A program made the translations under genes and the position numbers. The notes beneath the pieces were generated by a model. The model saw nothing but the letters and a program-made list of their open reading frames with translations. It was not told where the DNA came from and ran no database searches. From an uncultured Verrucomicrobiota bacterium (lineage in GTDB: Bacteria > Verrucomicrobiota > Kiritimatiellia > RFP12 > UBA1067), in NCBI GenBank assembly GCA_947305585.1, contig CAMZDY010000039.1:1-9637 (forward strand): a stretch of DNA of 9,637 nt. Reading direction: 5' to 3'. Shown here piece by piece: positions 1 to 7,229 of the stretch. How positions within the stretch are numbered: the first letter of the stretch is position 1; the number at the start of each line of letters is the position of its first letter.

Positions 1-2
1 GG

Positions 3-950
3 TTGAAGCGTTTCGCATCGTTGCCGGCGGCTGAAGTGCGCGAGATGGTGCGCACGTGGGACCTGGCTCGCCTGCTGGAGCTGGCGCACGAGCTCACGCT
101 TGAATTTGCGCCGCGCACCTTCGATTTCTGCGCCATCGTCAGTGCCCGGCAAGGCAAGTGCACCGAAAACTGCAAGTGGTGCGCGCAGTCGGCGCATTAC
201 GCTACCGGTTGCGAAACCTACGGTTGGATCGGCAGCGAAGGGTGCGTGGAAGCGGCGCGCCGGGCCCAGGCGAACGGCGCTAACCGCATCGGCATCGTAA
301 CTTCCGGCCGGGGCCAGACCGACAAGCAGATCGACGAAATCTGCGCGGCAGTCCGGGCGATGCGCCGGGAGACGAAGCCGCACGTGTGCGCCTCCTTGGG
401 ACTCGTAACGCGCGAACAGCTCCTGAAACTCAAGGCGGCCGGACTGGAGCGCATCCACTGCAACCTCGAGACCTCGCTCGCTCGCTTTGCCGAACTCTGC
501 ACCACCCACACCTACGCCGACAAGCTCGCCACCCTGAAGGCGGCCAAGGAACTGGGTTTCCAGATTTGCTGCGGAGGCATCATCGGCATGGGCGAAAGCG
601 TGGAGGACGTGATCGACTTTGCTTTCACGCTCCGTGAGGTGGGTCCCGATTCGATTCCGGTCAATATCCTCCATCCCATCAAGGGTACTCCTTTGGGCGA
701 GATGCCGCGTCTTTCCATCGACGATATTCTGCTGCGCATCGCCGTGCTTCGCATTGTCAACCCGTCCATTCCCCTCCGGTTCGCGGGCGGGCGGCGCGAC
801 CTCACCGACGACGAGGCGCGGCGTTGCATTTATGTCGGGATGAGTGCCGGAATCGCCGGGCCTTTGCTTACCACGCCCGGCGCCGATTACGACGACGACC
901 GCGCGCTCGCGAGGGAAGCGGGCTATCGCGTAGACCCCGACTGGGCCTGA
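3..950 (+). CDS. bioB: Biotin synthase (radical SAM), 5' end uncertain
   Basis: This gene encodes BioB, the cytoplasmic radical-SAM enzyme that inserts sulfur into dethiobiotin in the last step of biotin synthesis. The radical-SAM cluster motif CxxxCxxC is at residues C53, C57 and C60 (GKCTENCKWCAQSAHY), preceded by the typical DFCAIVSARQ stretch. Other BioB blocks are HVCASLGLVT (C129), the HCNLETS segment at the usual NHNLDTS position, QICCGGIIGMGES (C189/C190), SIPVNILHPIKGTPL, and LRFAGGRRDL, whose R259 matches the arginine ligand of the auxiliary cluster. The third cysteine ligand of that cluster is not found: its position in the SGRG block is G97 (see findings). Numbering assumes a TTG start at nt 3. 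The reading frame is open to the window edge and no ribosome binding site is visible, so the real start may be upstream. The 315-residue length is close to the usual 310-350. No other biotin gene is in view. Confidence 0.93.
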   Translation: MKRFASLPAAEVREMVRTWDLARLLELAHELTLEFAPRTFDFCAIVSARQGKCTENCKWCAQSAHYATGCETYGWIGSEGCVEAARRAQANGANRIGIVTSGRGQTDKQIDEICAAVRAMRRETKPHVCASLGLVTREQLLKLKAAGLERIHCNLETSLARFAELCTTHTYADKLATLKAAKELGFQICCGGIIGMGESVEDVIDFAFTLREVGPDSIPVNILHPIKGTPLGEMPRLSIDDILLRIAVLRIVNPSIPLRFAGGRRDLTDDEARRCIYVGMSAGIAGPLLTTPGADYDDDRALAREAGYRVDPDWA

Positions 951-952
951 TC

Positions 953-982
953 GCAAGCCGTTTCTTCCAAGAAAACGCTTGC
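953..982. repeat. Inverted repeat after bioB, overlapping the -35 of the next gene
   Basis: GCAAGC (953-958) pairs with GCTTGC (977-982). The inner parts GTTT and CTT (960-965) pair with AAG/AAAC (970-976), leaving single-base bulges (C959 and A975) and a tight 4-nt loop. About 12 pairs form in total. It begins 2 nt after the bioB stop. No T-run follows, so it is a poor intrinsic terminator. It may be a 3'-end stabilising hairpin or an operator-like palindrome, because its 3' arm contains the start of the -35 hexamer at 979-984. Confidence 0.5.
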
Positions 983-1007
983 AATCCGGATTAAAATATG
1001 ATATAAT
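979..1007 (+). promoter_or_regulatory. Sigma-70-type promoter with extended -10, upstream of the thioredoxin-like gene
   Basis: TTGCAA at 979-984 is a 4/6 match to the -35 hexamer. A 17-nt spacer separates it from a perfect TATAAT at 1002-1007. TG at 999-1000 sits one base before the -10, giving an extended -10 element (TGaTATAAT). Expected transcription start is about 1013-1016, leaving a leader of about 25 nt before the ATG at 1039. The block 994-1009 is identical to that of the promoter at 3272-3300. Confidence 0.82.
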
Positions 1008-1038
1008 ATCCAGTGAAATGACATTAACAGGAGGCAAC

Positions 1039-3243
1039 ATGCACTGGAAACTCTCTCTGGCACTGGGATTGGTGCTTGGTTGCTGTTGCGGTCTGGAAGC
1101 GTCGATCATCCGTCAGGACGGTAAAGATATATTGGTGAACAACCTAGGGACGGTTTTCGACCGGGGGTCGTTCCGCAAACTCAAGAAAGTGGATCTTGCG
1201 ATTCCGGATTGGGACGGCAAGCATGCGGGGCAGGAAGTGATGCTGAAATCGCTTTCGCTCGGATTCGTGTCCGACAATCTGGGCATCACGCATGCTCGGT
1301 ACCTGACGATAAGGTGCGAGGACGGCAGCCACAAGTCCGCCCGGGTGGTGAAGGACGAGCAAAATCCGTTCAGGGATATTACGGACAAGGAAGTGCCGCG
1401 TTTGATATACACCTTCGAGCACACTGCGGTCAAGGTGGGCGACGTCTACACGCTGCTCTTCTACGGCGAAGGCGAGGACGAACAGGTGCTCGACGTGCGA
1501 TACGCAGTGGCGGCGGGCCGGAAGGAAACCGAGGTGTTTTCGGATTTCTCGTTCCGGGCGAAGGGCAAGCGGTATTTCCCGGTGTACGAACTGAGACTGG
1601 GGCTGGAGACGGAGCCGAAGGAAGAGGCGGACGGTGACGGGGATGACGACGAGGCGGAAGCGCGCAAGGCCGAGGAGAAGAAAAAGGCGGAAGCGGCGCG
1701 CAAGGCCGAGGAGGAACGCAAGAAAGCCAAACAGCAAGAGCCCAAGCAGCCCAAAGACCACACGGTCACCCTGTCGCTGGATACGCCCAAGCGGATCGAG
1801 AACCGGGAGAAGGACAACGACCGGAGCTATTCGTATTACTCGATCTCGAAGGACGTGACGGTGAAGACCACGCAATGGTCGTACAAGGGCAAGGTGGTGT
1901 GCGACGCGTCCAAGAAGGAATCGACCGAAGTGATCGTGCAGGCGCTGTTCCTGGGACGCAAGATCGGCTCCAACGGCAGCGACCGGGTGTTCGCCATCGA
2001 GGAGGTGGGACGGTTCCAGTTCGGCGGGGACAACCCGAAGACGCAGAAGTTTACGTTCGTTTCGCCCGAGGTCGAGGAGACGAAGACGAGGCGAGCTTCG
2101 AGATCGTACAACGGTTGGGGGTCGCAGTCGTCCGTCAGCAAGTCCACGCGCGAAGGTTTGCAGTATGGCGGGGTGGTGTTGCGGGCCATCGAGAACGGCA
2201 AGCTCCGCAAGGTGATATCGTCGCCGTCCAACCAGACTTACGTCAAGCTGGGCAAGGAGATGCCGCTCGAGCAGTACGGCGTGGCCACGAGGGCCATATT
2301 GGCGAAGAACGAGCGCGAGCTCGGCGACAGTCTCAAGAAGGGGGAGGAGGAGAAGGTCTTGGCGCGTCTGCCGGGAACGGGCGAATCGACCATCCCGGGC
2401 TGGATGGACGACTACTATGCGGCGCTGGACCTGGCCAAGGAGGAGGGCAAGCTCCTGCTCGTGGTGTTCAGCGGATCGGACTGGTGCGGATGGTGCAAGG
2501 TGCTGGCCAACAAGGTGCTTTCGACCGAGAAATTCCAGCGGGCGATCAAGGACCGGTACGTCCTGGTGTACATCGATTCGCCCAACGACAAGAGTCTTTT
2601 GTCGGAGAAATGCCGGACGCAGAATCCCGAGGTGGCGCAGCTTTTGAAGACCAGCGGAGGGGTGCCGGACGTGAATATCGTTTCCGCGGACGGGGTGAAG
2701 CTCAAAGGTCTGGGCGGGGCGCGGCATACCGGAGGCGGAGTGGACGAATATCTGCCGTTCTTCGAGTCGGCGGACAGGGCGGTCCGGCTGATGCTCGCGT
2801 ACAACGAAAACTACAAGGGGGCCGATCGCTACTCGCCCGAGGGGCTCAAGGCGCTGCACGAGACGTTGATGCGGATGGATGGCGAAACGTTGATCGATCT
2901 GTACCGGGACGAGATGGAACGTCTGATCGCCAAAGACGGCGGGTATGCCAAATACTATCCTTGCTACACGATCGTAAAACCGCTCCGGACGAAGTTCATC
3001 GGCATCAATTCGGAGCTGACCCAGAAGGCGCGCGAGGCTATGCGGAAGGACGGCGCGGAATCCGGCTACTCCACCGAGATGAAGTATCGCCAGCAGATCA
3101 TGGAGGCGGAAGGCTACGAGGCCCAGTTCACCGCGCTTCTCCGCGAGGTCAACGCCGAACACGAGAAACTTTCGGACGCGGCCGCCCGGTACGATCTGCA
3201 GCTGCTCAAAAACCAGATCCTCGGCACGATGCGCCGGCGCTGA
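1039..3243 (+). CDS. Secreted thioredoxin-fold protein with charged linker
   Basis: The product has 734 residues. The ATG at 1039 is chosen because AGGAGG (1029-1034) lies 4 nt before it and a signal peptide follows at once: MHWK, then a hydrophobic stretch to about residue 19. Cleavage could be Sec type after EA21, or lipoprotein type at C15 (VLGC). Residues 22-190 look beta-rich and are not recognised. Residues about 196-240 are a low-complexity acidic then Lys/Glu/Ala linker, probably coiled-coil, built partly from a duplicated DNA segment. Residues about 240-440 are another unrecognised, probably beta-rich region. Residues about 452-577 are a thioredoxin-like domain: FSGSDWCGWC with C483 and C486 as redox pair, and P543 (GGVPDV) as the probable cis-proline. 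The remainder is mostly helical. Thioredoxin-like proteins with this SDWCGWC style are common in Planctomycetes and Verrucomicrobia. An extracytoplasmic disulfide or redox role is inferred; the substrate is unknown. It has its own promoter and a 100-nt gap to hom, so it is probably monocistronic. Confidence 0.85.
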   Translation: MHWKLSLALGLVLGCCCGLEASIIRQDGKDILVNNLGTVFDRGSFRKLKKVDLAIPDWDGKHAGQEVMLKSLSLGFVSDNLGITHARYLTIRCEDGSHKSARVVKDEQNPFRDITDKEVPRLIYTFEHTAVKVGDVYTLLFYGEGEDEQVLDVRYAVAAGRKETEVFSDFSFRAKGKRYFPVYELRLGLETEPKEEADGDGDDDEAEARKAEEKKKAEAARKAEEERKKAKQQEPKQPKDHTVTLSLDTPKRIENREKDNDRSYSYYSISKDVTVKTTQWSYKGKVVCDASKKESTEVIVQALFLGRKIGSNGSDRVFAIEEVGRFQFGGDNPKTQKFTFVSPEVEETKTRRASRSYNGWGSQSSVSKSTREGLQYGGVVLRAIENGKLRKVISSPSNQTYVKLGKEMPLEQYGVATRAILAKNERELGDSLKKGEEEKVLARLPGTGESTIPGWMDDYYAALDLAKEEGKLLLVVFSGSDWCGWCKVLANKVLSTEKFQRAIKDRYVLVYIDSPNDKSLLSEKCRTQNPEVAQLLKTSGGVPDVNIVSADGVKLKGLGGARHTGGGVDEYLPFFESADRAVRLMLAYNENYKGADRYSPEGLKALHETLMRMDGETLIDLYRDEMERLIAKDGGYAKYYPCYTIVKPLRTKFIGINSELTQKAREAMRKDGAESGYSTEMKYRQQIMEAEGYEAQFTALLREVNAEHEKLSDAAARYDLQLLKNQILGTMRRR
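1654..1713 (+). repeat. Imperfect direct repeat encoding the Lys/Glu/Ala linker
   Basis: A segment at 1654-1677 (gcggaagcgcgcaaggccga and onward) recurs at 1687-1713 with one extra in-frame GCG codon. It encodes AEARKAEE followed by AEAARKAEE. This looks like tandem duplication of a coiled-coil-like module inside the secreted thioredoxin-fold protein. Confidence 0.7.
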
Positions 3244-3284
3244 CCGGAAACGCATTTTACCCGACAGGGTATTGCTTTTTCCGG
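3244..3284. terminator. Hairpin after the thioredoxin-like gene, possible terminator, overlapping the hom -35
   Basis: CCGGAAA (3244-3250) pairs with TTTCCGG (3278-3284), GCA (3252-3254) with TGC (3273-3275), and TACCC (3258-3262) with GGGTA (3267-3271) around a GACA loop. The outer arm starts right after the TGA stop. The inner TACCC/GGGTA stem is followed by TTGCTTTTT, so a weak intrinsic terminator is possible. The long form has no T-run after it. The -35 TTGCTT (3272-3277) of the next promoter lies inside the 3' half. Confidence 0.45.
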
Positions 3285-3300
3285 CGAAATATGATATAAT
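3272..3300 (+). promoter_or_regulatory. Sigma-70-type promoter with extended -10, upstream of hom
   Basis: TTGCTT at 3272-3277, a 17-nt spacer, and perfect TATAAT at 3295-3300 with TG at 3292-3293 (extended -10). The predicted start is near 3306-3309, giving a leader of about 36 nt before the hom ATG. That is too short for a lysine or similar riboswitch. Spacing and core are the same as in the promoter at 979-1007. No other comparable promoter is seen before lysC or the secretion genes, so this probably drives the downstream operon. Confidence 0.82.
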
Positions 3301-3343
3301 ATACACTCAATAGGATTATTGTACCCACGAGAGGGAAAAGAAG

Positions 3344-4651
3344 ATGAAGCAGATAGGCGTTGGCATACTCGGTTTCGGCACGGTCGGAGCCGGAGTGGCG
3401 GATGGCCTCCTGAGGAATCGGGAGACCTTTGCGAAGCGTTTGGGCGTGGATGTGGTGCTCAAACGGATTGCGGATCTCGATATCGTGCGCGATCGCGGCG
3501 TGGCCGTGCCGCAAGAGGTGCTCACTACGGATGCGATGGAGGTCATCAACGATCCGGAAGTGCAGATTATCGTGGAGCTGATCGGCGGCACCGGCATCGC
3601 CAAAAAGCTGATTCTGGCGGCCATCGCGGCCGGCAAGAACGTGGTAACCGCCAACAAGAAGCTCCTTTCCGAGTCGGGCCGGGAGATTTTCGAGGCGGCG
3701 GCGCAGGCGGGCGTGGACATCTATTTCGGCGCGGCGGTGGGCGGGGGCATCCCGATCATCCGCAGTCTGCGCGAGGGTCTCGCGGGCAACGAGATCGAGT
3801 CGATGAAGGGCATTCTGAACGGCACGTGCAACTACATCCTGACGCGCATGATCCGCGAAGGCGCGGCGTTCGCGCAGGTGCTCGCCGATGCGCAGAAGCT
3901 CGGGTTCGCCGAAGCCGACCCCACTTTGGACATCGACGGCTGGGACACGGCGCACAAGGCGTGCCTCTTGGCGAGTCTCGCCTATTCGATTCCGGTCGAT
4001 CCCCACGCGATCGAGGTCAAGGGCATCCGCAACCTTTCTAACGTCGACGTGGTCTATGCCGGCAAGCTGGGCTATTCCATCAAGCTTTTGGCGCAGATCG
4101 ACCGGATCGGCGACCGGGTGGCGGTGGGCGTGCATCCCACGCTCATCCCCAACACGCATCTTCTTTCGGCCGTGAACGAAGTGTTCAACGCGGTGATGGT
4201 GCACGGCGACCTCTCGGACGATCTCATGTTCTACGGCAAGGGCGCGGGCCGCGCTCCCACCGCCTCGACGGTGGTGGGCGACATCGGCGACATCGCGCGC
4301 AACCTCGCCGGCGGCGGCGCCAGGTACAAGAGCGCCATCCGCTACGACAATGAAGGCAAGCTTTCGGTGATGCCGGCGGGCGAGGTGCGGAGCGAGTTCT
4401 ACATCCGCCTCATGGTGGAGGACCGTTGCGGCACGTTCGGGCAGTTCGGCACGATTTTCGGCAATCACAACGTGTCCATCCGGCTCGCGACCTCGCACGA
4501 GTTCCTCAAAGGCCAGGAGGTGGAGGGAATCATTCCGGTCGTGGTGCGCACCCACACCGCCCGGACGAGCGACGTGGAAGCGTCTATCCGGGAAATCGAG
4601 GCGTCGGGCATCGTGCGCGGCACGCCGGTGGTGCTCAGAATGGTCAAGTGA
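3344..4651 (+). CDS. hom: Homoserine dehydrogenase with C-terminal ACT domain
   Basis: This enzyme reduces aspartate semialdehyde to homoserine with NAD(P)H, the branch point toward threonine and methionine. It is cytoplasmic and 435 residues long, the normal size for the monofunctional ACT-bearing form. The Rossmann dinucleotide loop GFGTVG is at residues 10-15, VVTANKK at 100-106, and the AVGGGIPIIRSLREGLAGNE block with NGTCNYILTRM at 131-169. The family signature GFAEADPTLDIDGWDTAHK is at 187-205 and contains catalytic D201 and K205. An ACT regulatory domain starts at about residue 351 (EFYIRLMVEDRCGTFGQFGTIF) and extends to the C terminus; in this family it usually senses threonine. The ATG at 3344 follows GAGGG (3331-3335) by 8 nt. 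It is the first gene after the promoter at 3272-3300 and is followed 17 nt later by aspartate kinase. The two enzymes flank the single asd step, whose gene is not in the window. Confidence 0.96.
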   Translation: MKQIGVGILGFGTVGAGVADGLLRNRETFAKRLGVDVVLKRIADLDIVRDRGVAVPQEVLTTDAMEVINDPEVQIIVELIGGTGIAKKLILAAIAAGKNVVTANKKLLSESGREIFEAAAQAGVDIYFGAAVGGGIPIIRSLREGLAGNEIESMKGILNGTCNYILTRMIREGAAFAQVLADAQKLGFAEADPTLDIDGWDTAHKACLLASLAYSIPVDPHAIEVKGIRNLSNVDVVYAGKLGYSIKLLAQIDRIGDRVAVGVHPTLIPNTHLLSAVNEVFNAVMVHGDLSDDLMFYGKGAGRAPTASTVVGDIGDIARNLAGGGARYKSAIRYDNEGKLSVMPAGEVRSEFYIRLMVEDRCGTFGQFGTIFGNHNVSIRLATSHEFLKGQEVEGIIPVVVRTHTARTSDVEASIREIEASGIVRGTPVVLRMVK

Positions 4652-4668
4652 AGGAAGTCTGAAAAGCG

Positions 4669-6033
4669 ATGAAAGTCTGCAAATTCGGCGGATCGAGCCT
4701 GGCGAACGCGGCCCAGGTGAACAAGGTGATCGATATCGTATTGTCGGATCCGTCGCGCCGGATCGTGGTGGTGTCGGCTCCCGGCAAGCGCCATTCGGGC
4801 GACACGAAGGTGACGGATCTCCTCATCGAGCTGGCGAATACGGCCATGAAGGGCGAGAACACCGACCGCCAGTTCGGCGCGGTGGTGGAGCGCTACGCCG
4901 AAATCGCCCAGCAGTTGCGCTTGGGCGACGAAATCGTGCGCCGGATCGAGATGGACCTGATGGACCGCATCGCCAAGGTGAACGAGCTCGCGGCCGACGA
5001 ATTCATGGACCTCTTGAAGGCCGCGGGCGAAGACAACAGCGCGAAGCTGGTGGCGGTGGCGTTCCAGGCGCGCGGCAAGAAGTGCCGCTATGCGGGTCCG
5101 AAGGAGACGGGCATGATCCTCACCGGGGCGCATGGCGACGCCCAGCTCGACCCCGCCAGCTACGACACTTTGAGCCGCGCGTTCTCCAATTTCGAGGGGA
5201 TCGTGGTCTATCCCGGTTTCTTCGGCTACACCAGCGAGGGCAAGGTGGCCACGTTCCCGAGGGGCGGAAGCGACATCACGGGGTCCATCCTGGCCGCGGC
5301 GGTGTGCGCCGACGTGTACGAAAACTGGACCGACGTGGATAGCGTCTTGCCTTGCGATCCGAGGGTGGTGCCGGAAGTGGCGGCGGGCGAGGGCATCCCC
5401 ACCATGACCTACCGGGAGATGCGCGAACTTGCGTATGCGGGCTTCGGCGTGTTCAACGACGACGCCGTCATCCCGGCCGTGAAAGCGCGCATTCCGATCA
5501 ACATCCGCAACACCAACCATCCCAGCGAGCCGGGCACCATGATCCAGCAGTCGCGCCGGGTGGTGCCGGGCACGGTGGTGGGCATCGCGGCGATGGACAA
5601 CTGCTGCAACCTGGTGGTCGAAAAGTACCTCATGAACCGCGAGATCGGGTTCGGGCGCAAGCTTTTGACGAGTCTCGAGGAGGAGGGCGTGAGCTACGAG
5701 CACATGCCGTCGGGCGTCGACACGCAGTGCATCATCGTGAAGGAGCAGTATCTGCCCAAGGGCCGCGAGGCGAGGGTGATCGCCACGATCCGGCGCGAGG
5801 TGAAGCCCGATTACGTGACGGTGGAGCGCGGGCTTACCATGATCATGGTGGTGGGCGAAGGCATGTGCTTCACGCCGGGCATGCTGGCCAAGGCGTGTCT
5901 GGCGCTGTCGAGCGAGGGCATCAACATTTCGATGGTCAACCAGGGTTCGAGCGAAGTGAGCTTCATGATCGCCATCCGGAGCTCCGAACGCGACAAGGCG
6001 CTCCGCGCGCTCTACAAGACGTTTTTCAGGTAA
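4669..6033 (+). CDS. lysC: Aspartate kinase, monofunctional, two ACT domains
   Basis: This enzyme phosphorylates aspartate to aspartyl-phosphate, the first step toward lysine, threonine and methionine. It has 454 residues, typical for the single-chain class. The kinase motif KFGGSS is at residues 5-10, PRGGSDITGS at 198-206, WTDVDSVLPCDPR at 220-232, and ELAYAGFGVFNDDAVIPA at 253-270. That last form resembles the Bacillus YclM (aspartokinase III) class rather than the GAKVLHP form of other aspartokinases. Two ACT-like regions follow, at about 312-375 and 384-450 (MIMVVGEGMCFTPGMLAKACLALSSEGINISMVNQGSSEVSF), implying end-product inhibition; YclM-type enzymes are known for concerted lysine plus threonine control. 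N263 occupies a position that I recall as histidine in relatives. The start has AGGAAG (4652-4657) 11 nt upstream. It lies in an operon with hom and is followed after 1 nt by a GspL-like gene. Confidence 0.95.
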   Translation: MKVCKFGGSSLANAAQVNKVIDIVLSDPSRRIVVVSAPGKRHSGDTKVTDLLIELANTAMKGENTDRQFGAVVERYAEIAQQLRLGDEIVRRIEMDLMDRIAKVNELAADEFMDLLKAAGEDNSAKLVAVAFQARGKKCRYAGPKETGMILTGAHGDAQLDPASYDTLSRAFSNFEGIVVYPGFFGYTSEGKVATFPRGGSDITGSILAAAVCADVYENWTDVDSVLPCDPRVVPEVAAGEGIPTMTYREMRELAYAGFGVFNDDAVIPAVKARIPINIRNTNHPSEPGTMIQQSRRVVPGTVVGIAAMDNCCNLVVEKYLMNREIGFGRKLLTSLEEEGVSYEHMPSGVDTQCIIVKEQYLPKGREARVIATIRREVKPDYVTVERGLTMIMVVGEGMCFTPGMLAKACLALSSEGINISMVNQGSSEVSFMIAIRSSERDKALRALYKTFFR

Positions 6034-6034
6034 G

Positions 6035-7228
6035 ATGACGGTAGCGTACGAGAGCGGAGAACTGAAACTGCCGGCGGGCGAAGAGAAGTCGCGCGAGGCG
6101 GTGCTGGCGTTGCCGCTTTCGCGGCTCCTCGTGAAAATGGTGCGCGTCAGGGCGGGCGAGGATCCGGTGGCGGTGGCGACGCCCGTGCTTGCGGCCATGA
6201 GCCCCTATCCCGACGAGCCGCTCAGCGTAAGCTGCGAGCAGGTGGAGGGCGAAACCTACATCGCGGCGGCCCTGCCGGAAAGTTCGGCCGACGATATCGC
6301 CGAAAAGCTCGACGCGGCGGGGATCAACGTCACGAAAGTGGACGCGCTCTGCTTCGGCGAGATTCGGGCGCTGTGGGACGAGCTCAAGGGCGATGGACGC
6401 AAGCTCGTCCTGTTGAAGAGCCCCGACTGCACTTCGCTCATGGTGCTGGATGCGGGGCTGCCGGTGGCCATCCGGGCGCTCGACAACGAAAGCGATCTCA
6501 AGCGCGAGGCGATTTTGAGTCTCCTGGAGGCGGAGGACTTCGGCGGCGTCAAGAAGCTGGACGAAGTGGTGGCGCGGGGCGAGCTGGACCTTTCGCCGTT
6601 GGAGCGGCTGGGGCCGATCCGCCGGCTGGAGGCCGCACCGGGGAGCCTCGACGAGGCTTTGAAGGGCGTGGCCGCGCGGGCGGACGATCCCTCCACCCTG
6701 AACGCGCTTCCGGACAGCTGGCGCGAGGTGCTGGAGGACGAGCGCTTCAAGCGGAAACTCGTCAAATGTCTGGCGGTGGCCGGCGGCGTCTGGGCGCTCG
6801 TGATGGCGGTGCTGCTGGGCGTGCCGCTGGTGCTCGGCATGATGACCGACTACCAGAAGGGACTTTCCAAGGCGCACGGCCGCGAGTACCGCCAGGTTAC
6901 CCAGATGCGCGACAAGGTGAAGCTCGTGCGGAAGTATTCCGACCATACGCGGGGCGCCTTGGAGATCATGAAGGCGGTGAGCGACCGTCTGCCGCAGGGG
7001 GTGGAGCTTTCGAGCTGGAACTACAAGCGCGACGACGGCGTCAAGGTGAGCGGCGAAGGCATCAGCGGCGAACTCATCTACCAGTTCAAGGACAGGATGG
7101 CCGAAATGAAGGACGAAGACGGCGAGGAGTCGATCTTCCCGTCCGTCAACCTGAAGGGCCCTTCGTCCAGCAAGGCGGGCAAGTACAAGTTCGATCTCGA
7201 TTGCACCTACGAACGGGAGGAAGAGTAG
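6035..7228 (+). CDS. PilM/PilN-like (GspL-like) inner-membrane assembly protein
   Basis: This is probably an assembly-platform component of a type II secretion or type IV pilus-like machine, anchored in the inner membrane. Its 397 residues have three parts. Residues about 20-235 are a cytoplasmic region with PilM-like features (REAVLALPLSRLLVKMVRV at 20-38, GLPVAIRALDN at 141-151). Residues about 243-270 are a single membrane segment (VKCLAVAGGVWALVMAVLLG). A periplasmic region follows, with a probable coiled coil (273-315) and a PilN-like fold: RLPQGVELSSWNYKRDDGVKVSGEG at 318-342, then a helix and closing strand near 384-392. Joining PilM-like and PilN-like parts in one chain is the GspL arrangement. 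The cytoplasmic part is short and lacks the N-terminal DxG phosphate-loop strand of actin-like PilM, so nucleotide binding is doubtful. The ATG is 1 nt after the lysC stop; AGG (6028-6030) is a modest ribosome binding site, suggesting translational coupling. Family assignment is by motif reading and is moderately sure. Confidence 0.75.
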   Translation: MTVAYESGELKLPAGEEKSREAVLALPLSRLLVKMVRVRAGEDPVAVATPVLAAMSPYPDEPLSVSCEQVEGETYIAAALPESSADDIAEKLDAAGINVTKVDALCFGEIRALWDELKGDGRKLVLLKSPDCTSLMVLDAGLPVAIRALDNESDLKREAILSLLEAEDFGGVKKLDEVVARGELDLSPLERLGPIRRLEAAPGSLDEALKGVAARADDPSTLNALPDSWREVLEDERFKRKLVKCLAVAGGVWALVMAVLLGVPLVLGMMTDYQKGLSKAHGREYRQVTQMRDKVKLVRKYSDHTRGALEIMKAVSDRLPQGVELSSWNYKRDDGVKVSGEGISGELIYQFKDRMAEMKDEDGEESIFPSVNLKGPSSSKAGKYKFDLDCTYEREEE

Positions 7229-7229
7229 G

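Noticed and set aside
979..1038. A longer N terminus for the thioredoxin-like gene, starting at TTG 979
   Set aside because: That codon is inside the -35 box and the stretch spans the -10. The ATG at 1039 has a strong AGGAGG and opens a signal peptide.
1144..3306. A 720-codon open frame on the minus strand opposite the secreted thioredoxin-fold gene
   Set aside because: Its translation is dominated by Arg, His, Leu and Val, as expected for the antisense of a GC-rich gene. The plus-strand frame has a promoter, ribosome binding site, signal peptide and a recognisable domain.
3301..3343. Lysine riboswitch or attenuator in the hom leader
   Set aside because: The leader is only about 36 nt from the predicted transcription start and contains no leader peptide or long stem.
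4465..6198. A 577-codon open frame on the minus strand across hom and lysC
   Set aside because: It overlaps two well-supported enzymes. The protein is His/Ala/Arg-rich with no recognisable motif, so it is a composition shadow.
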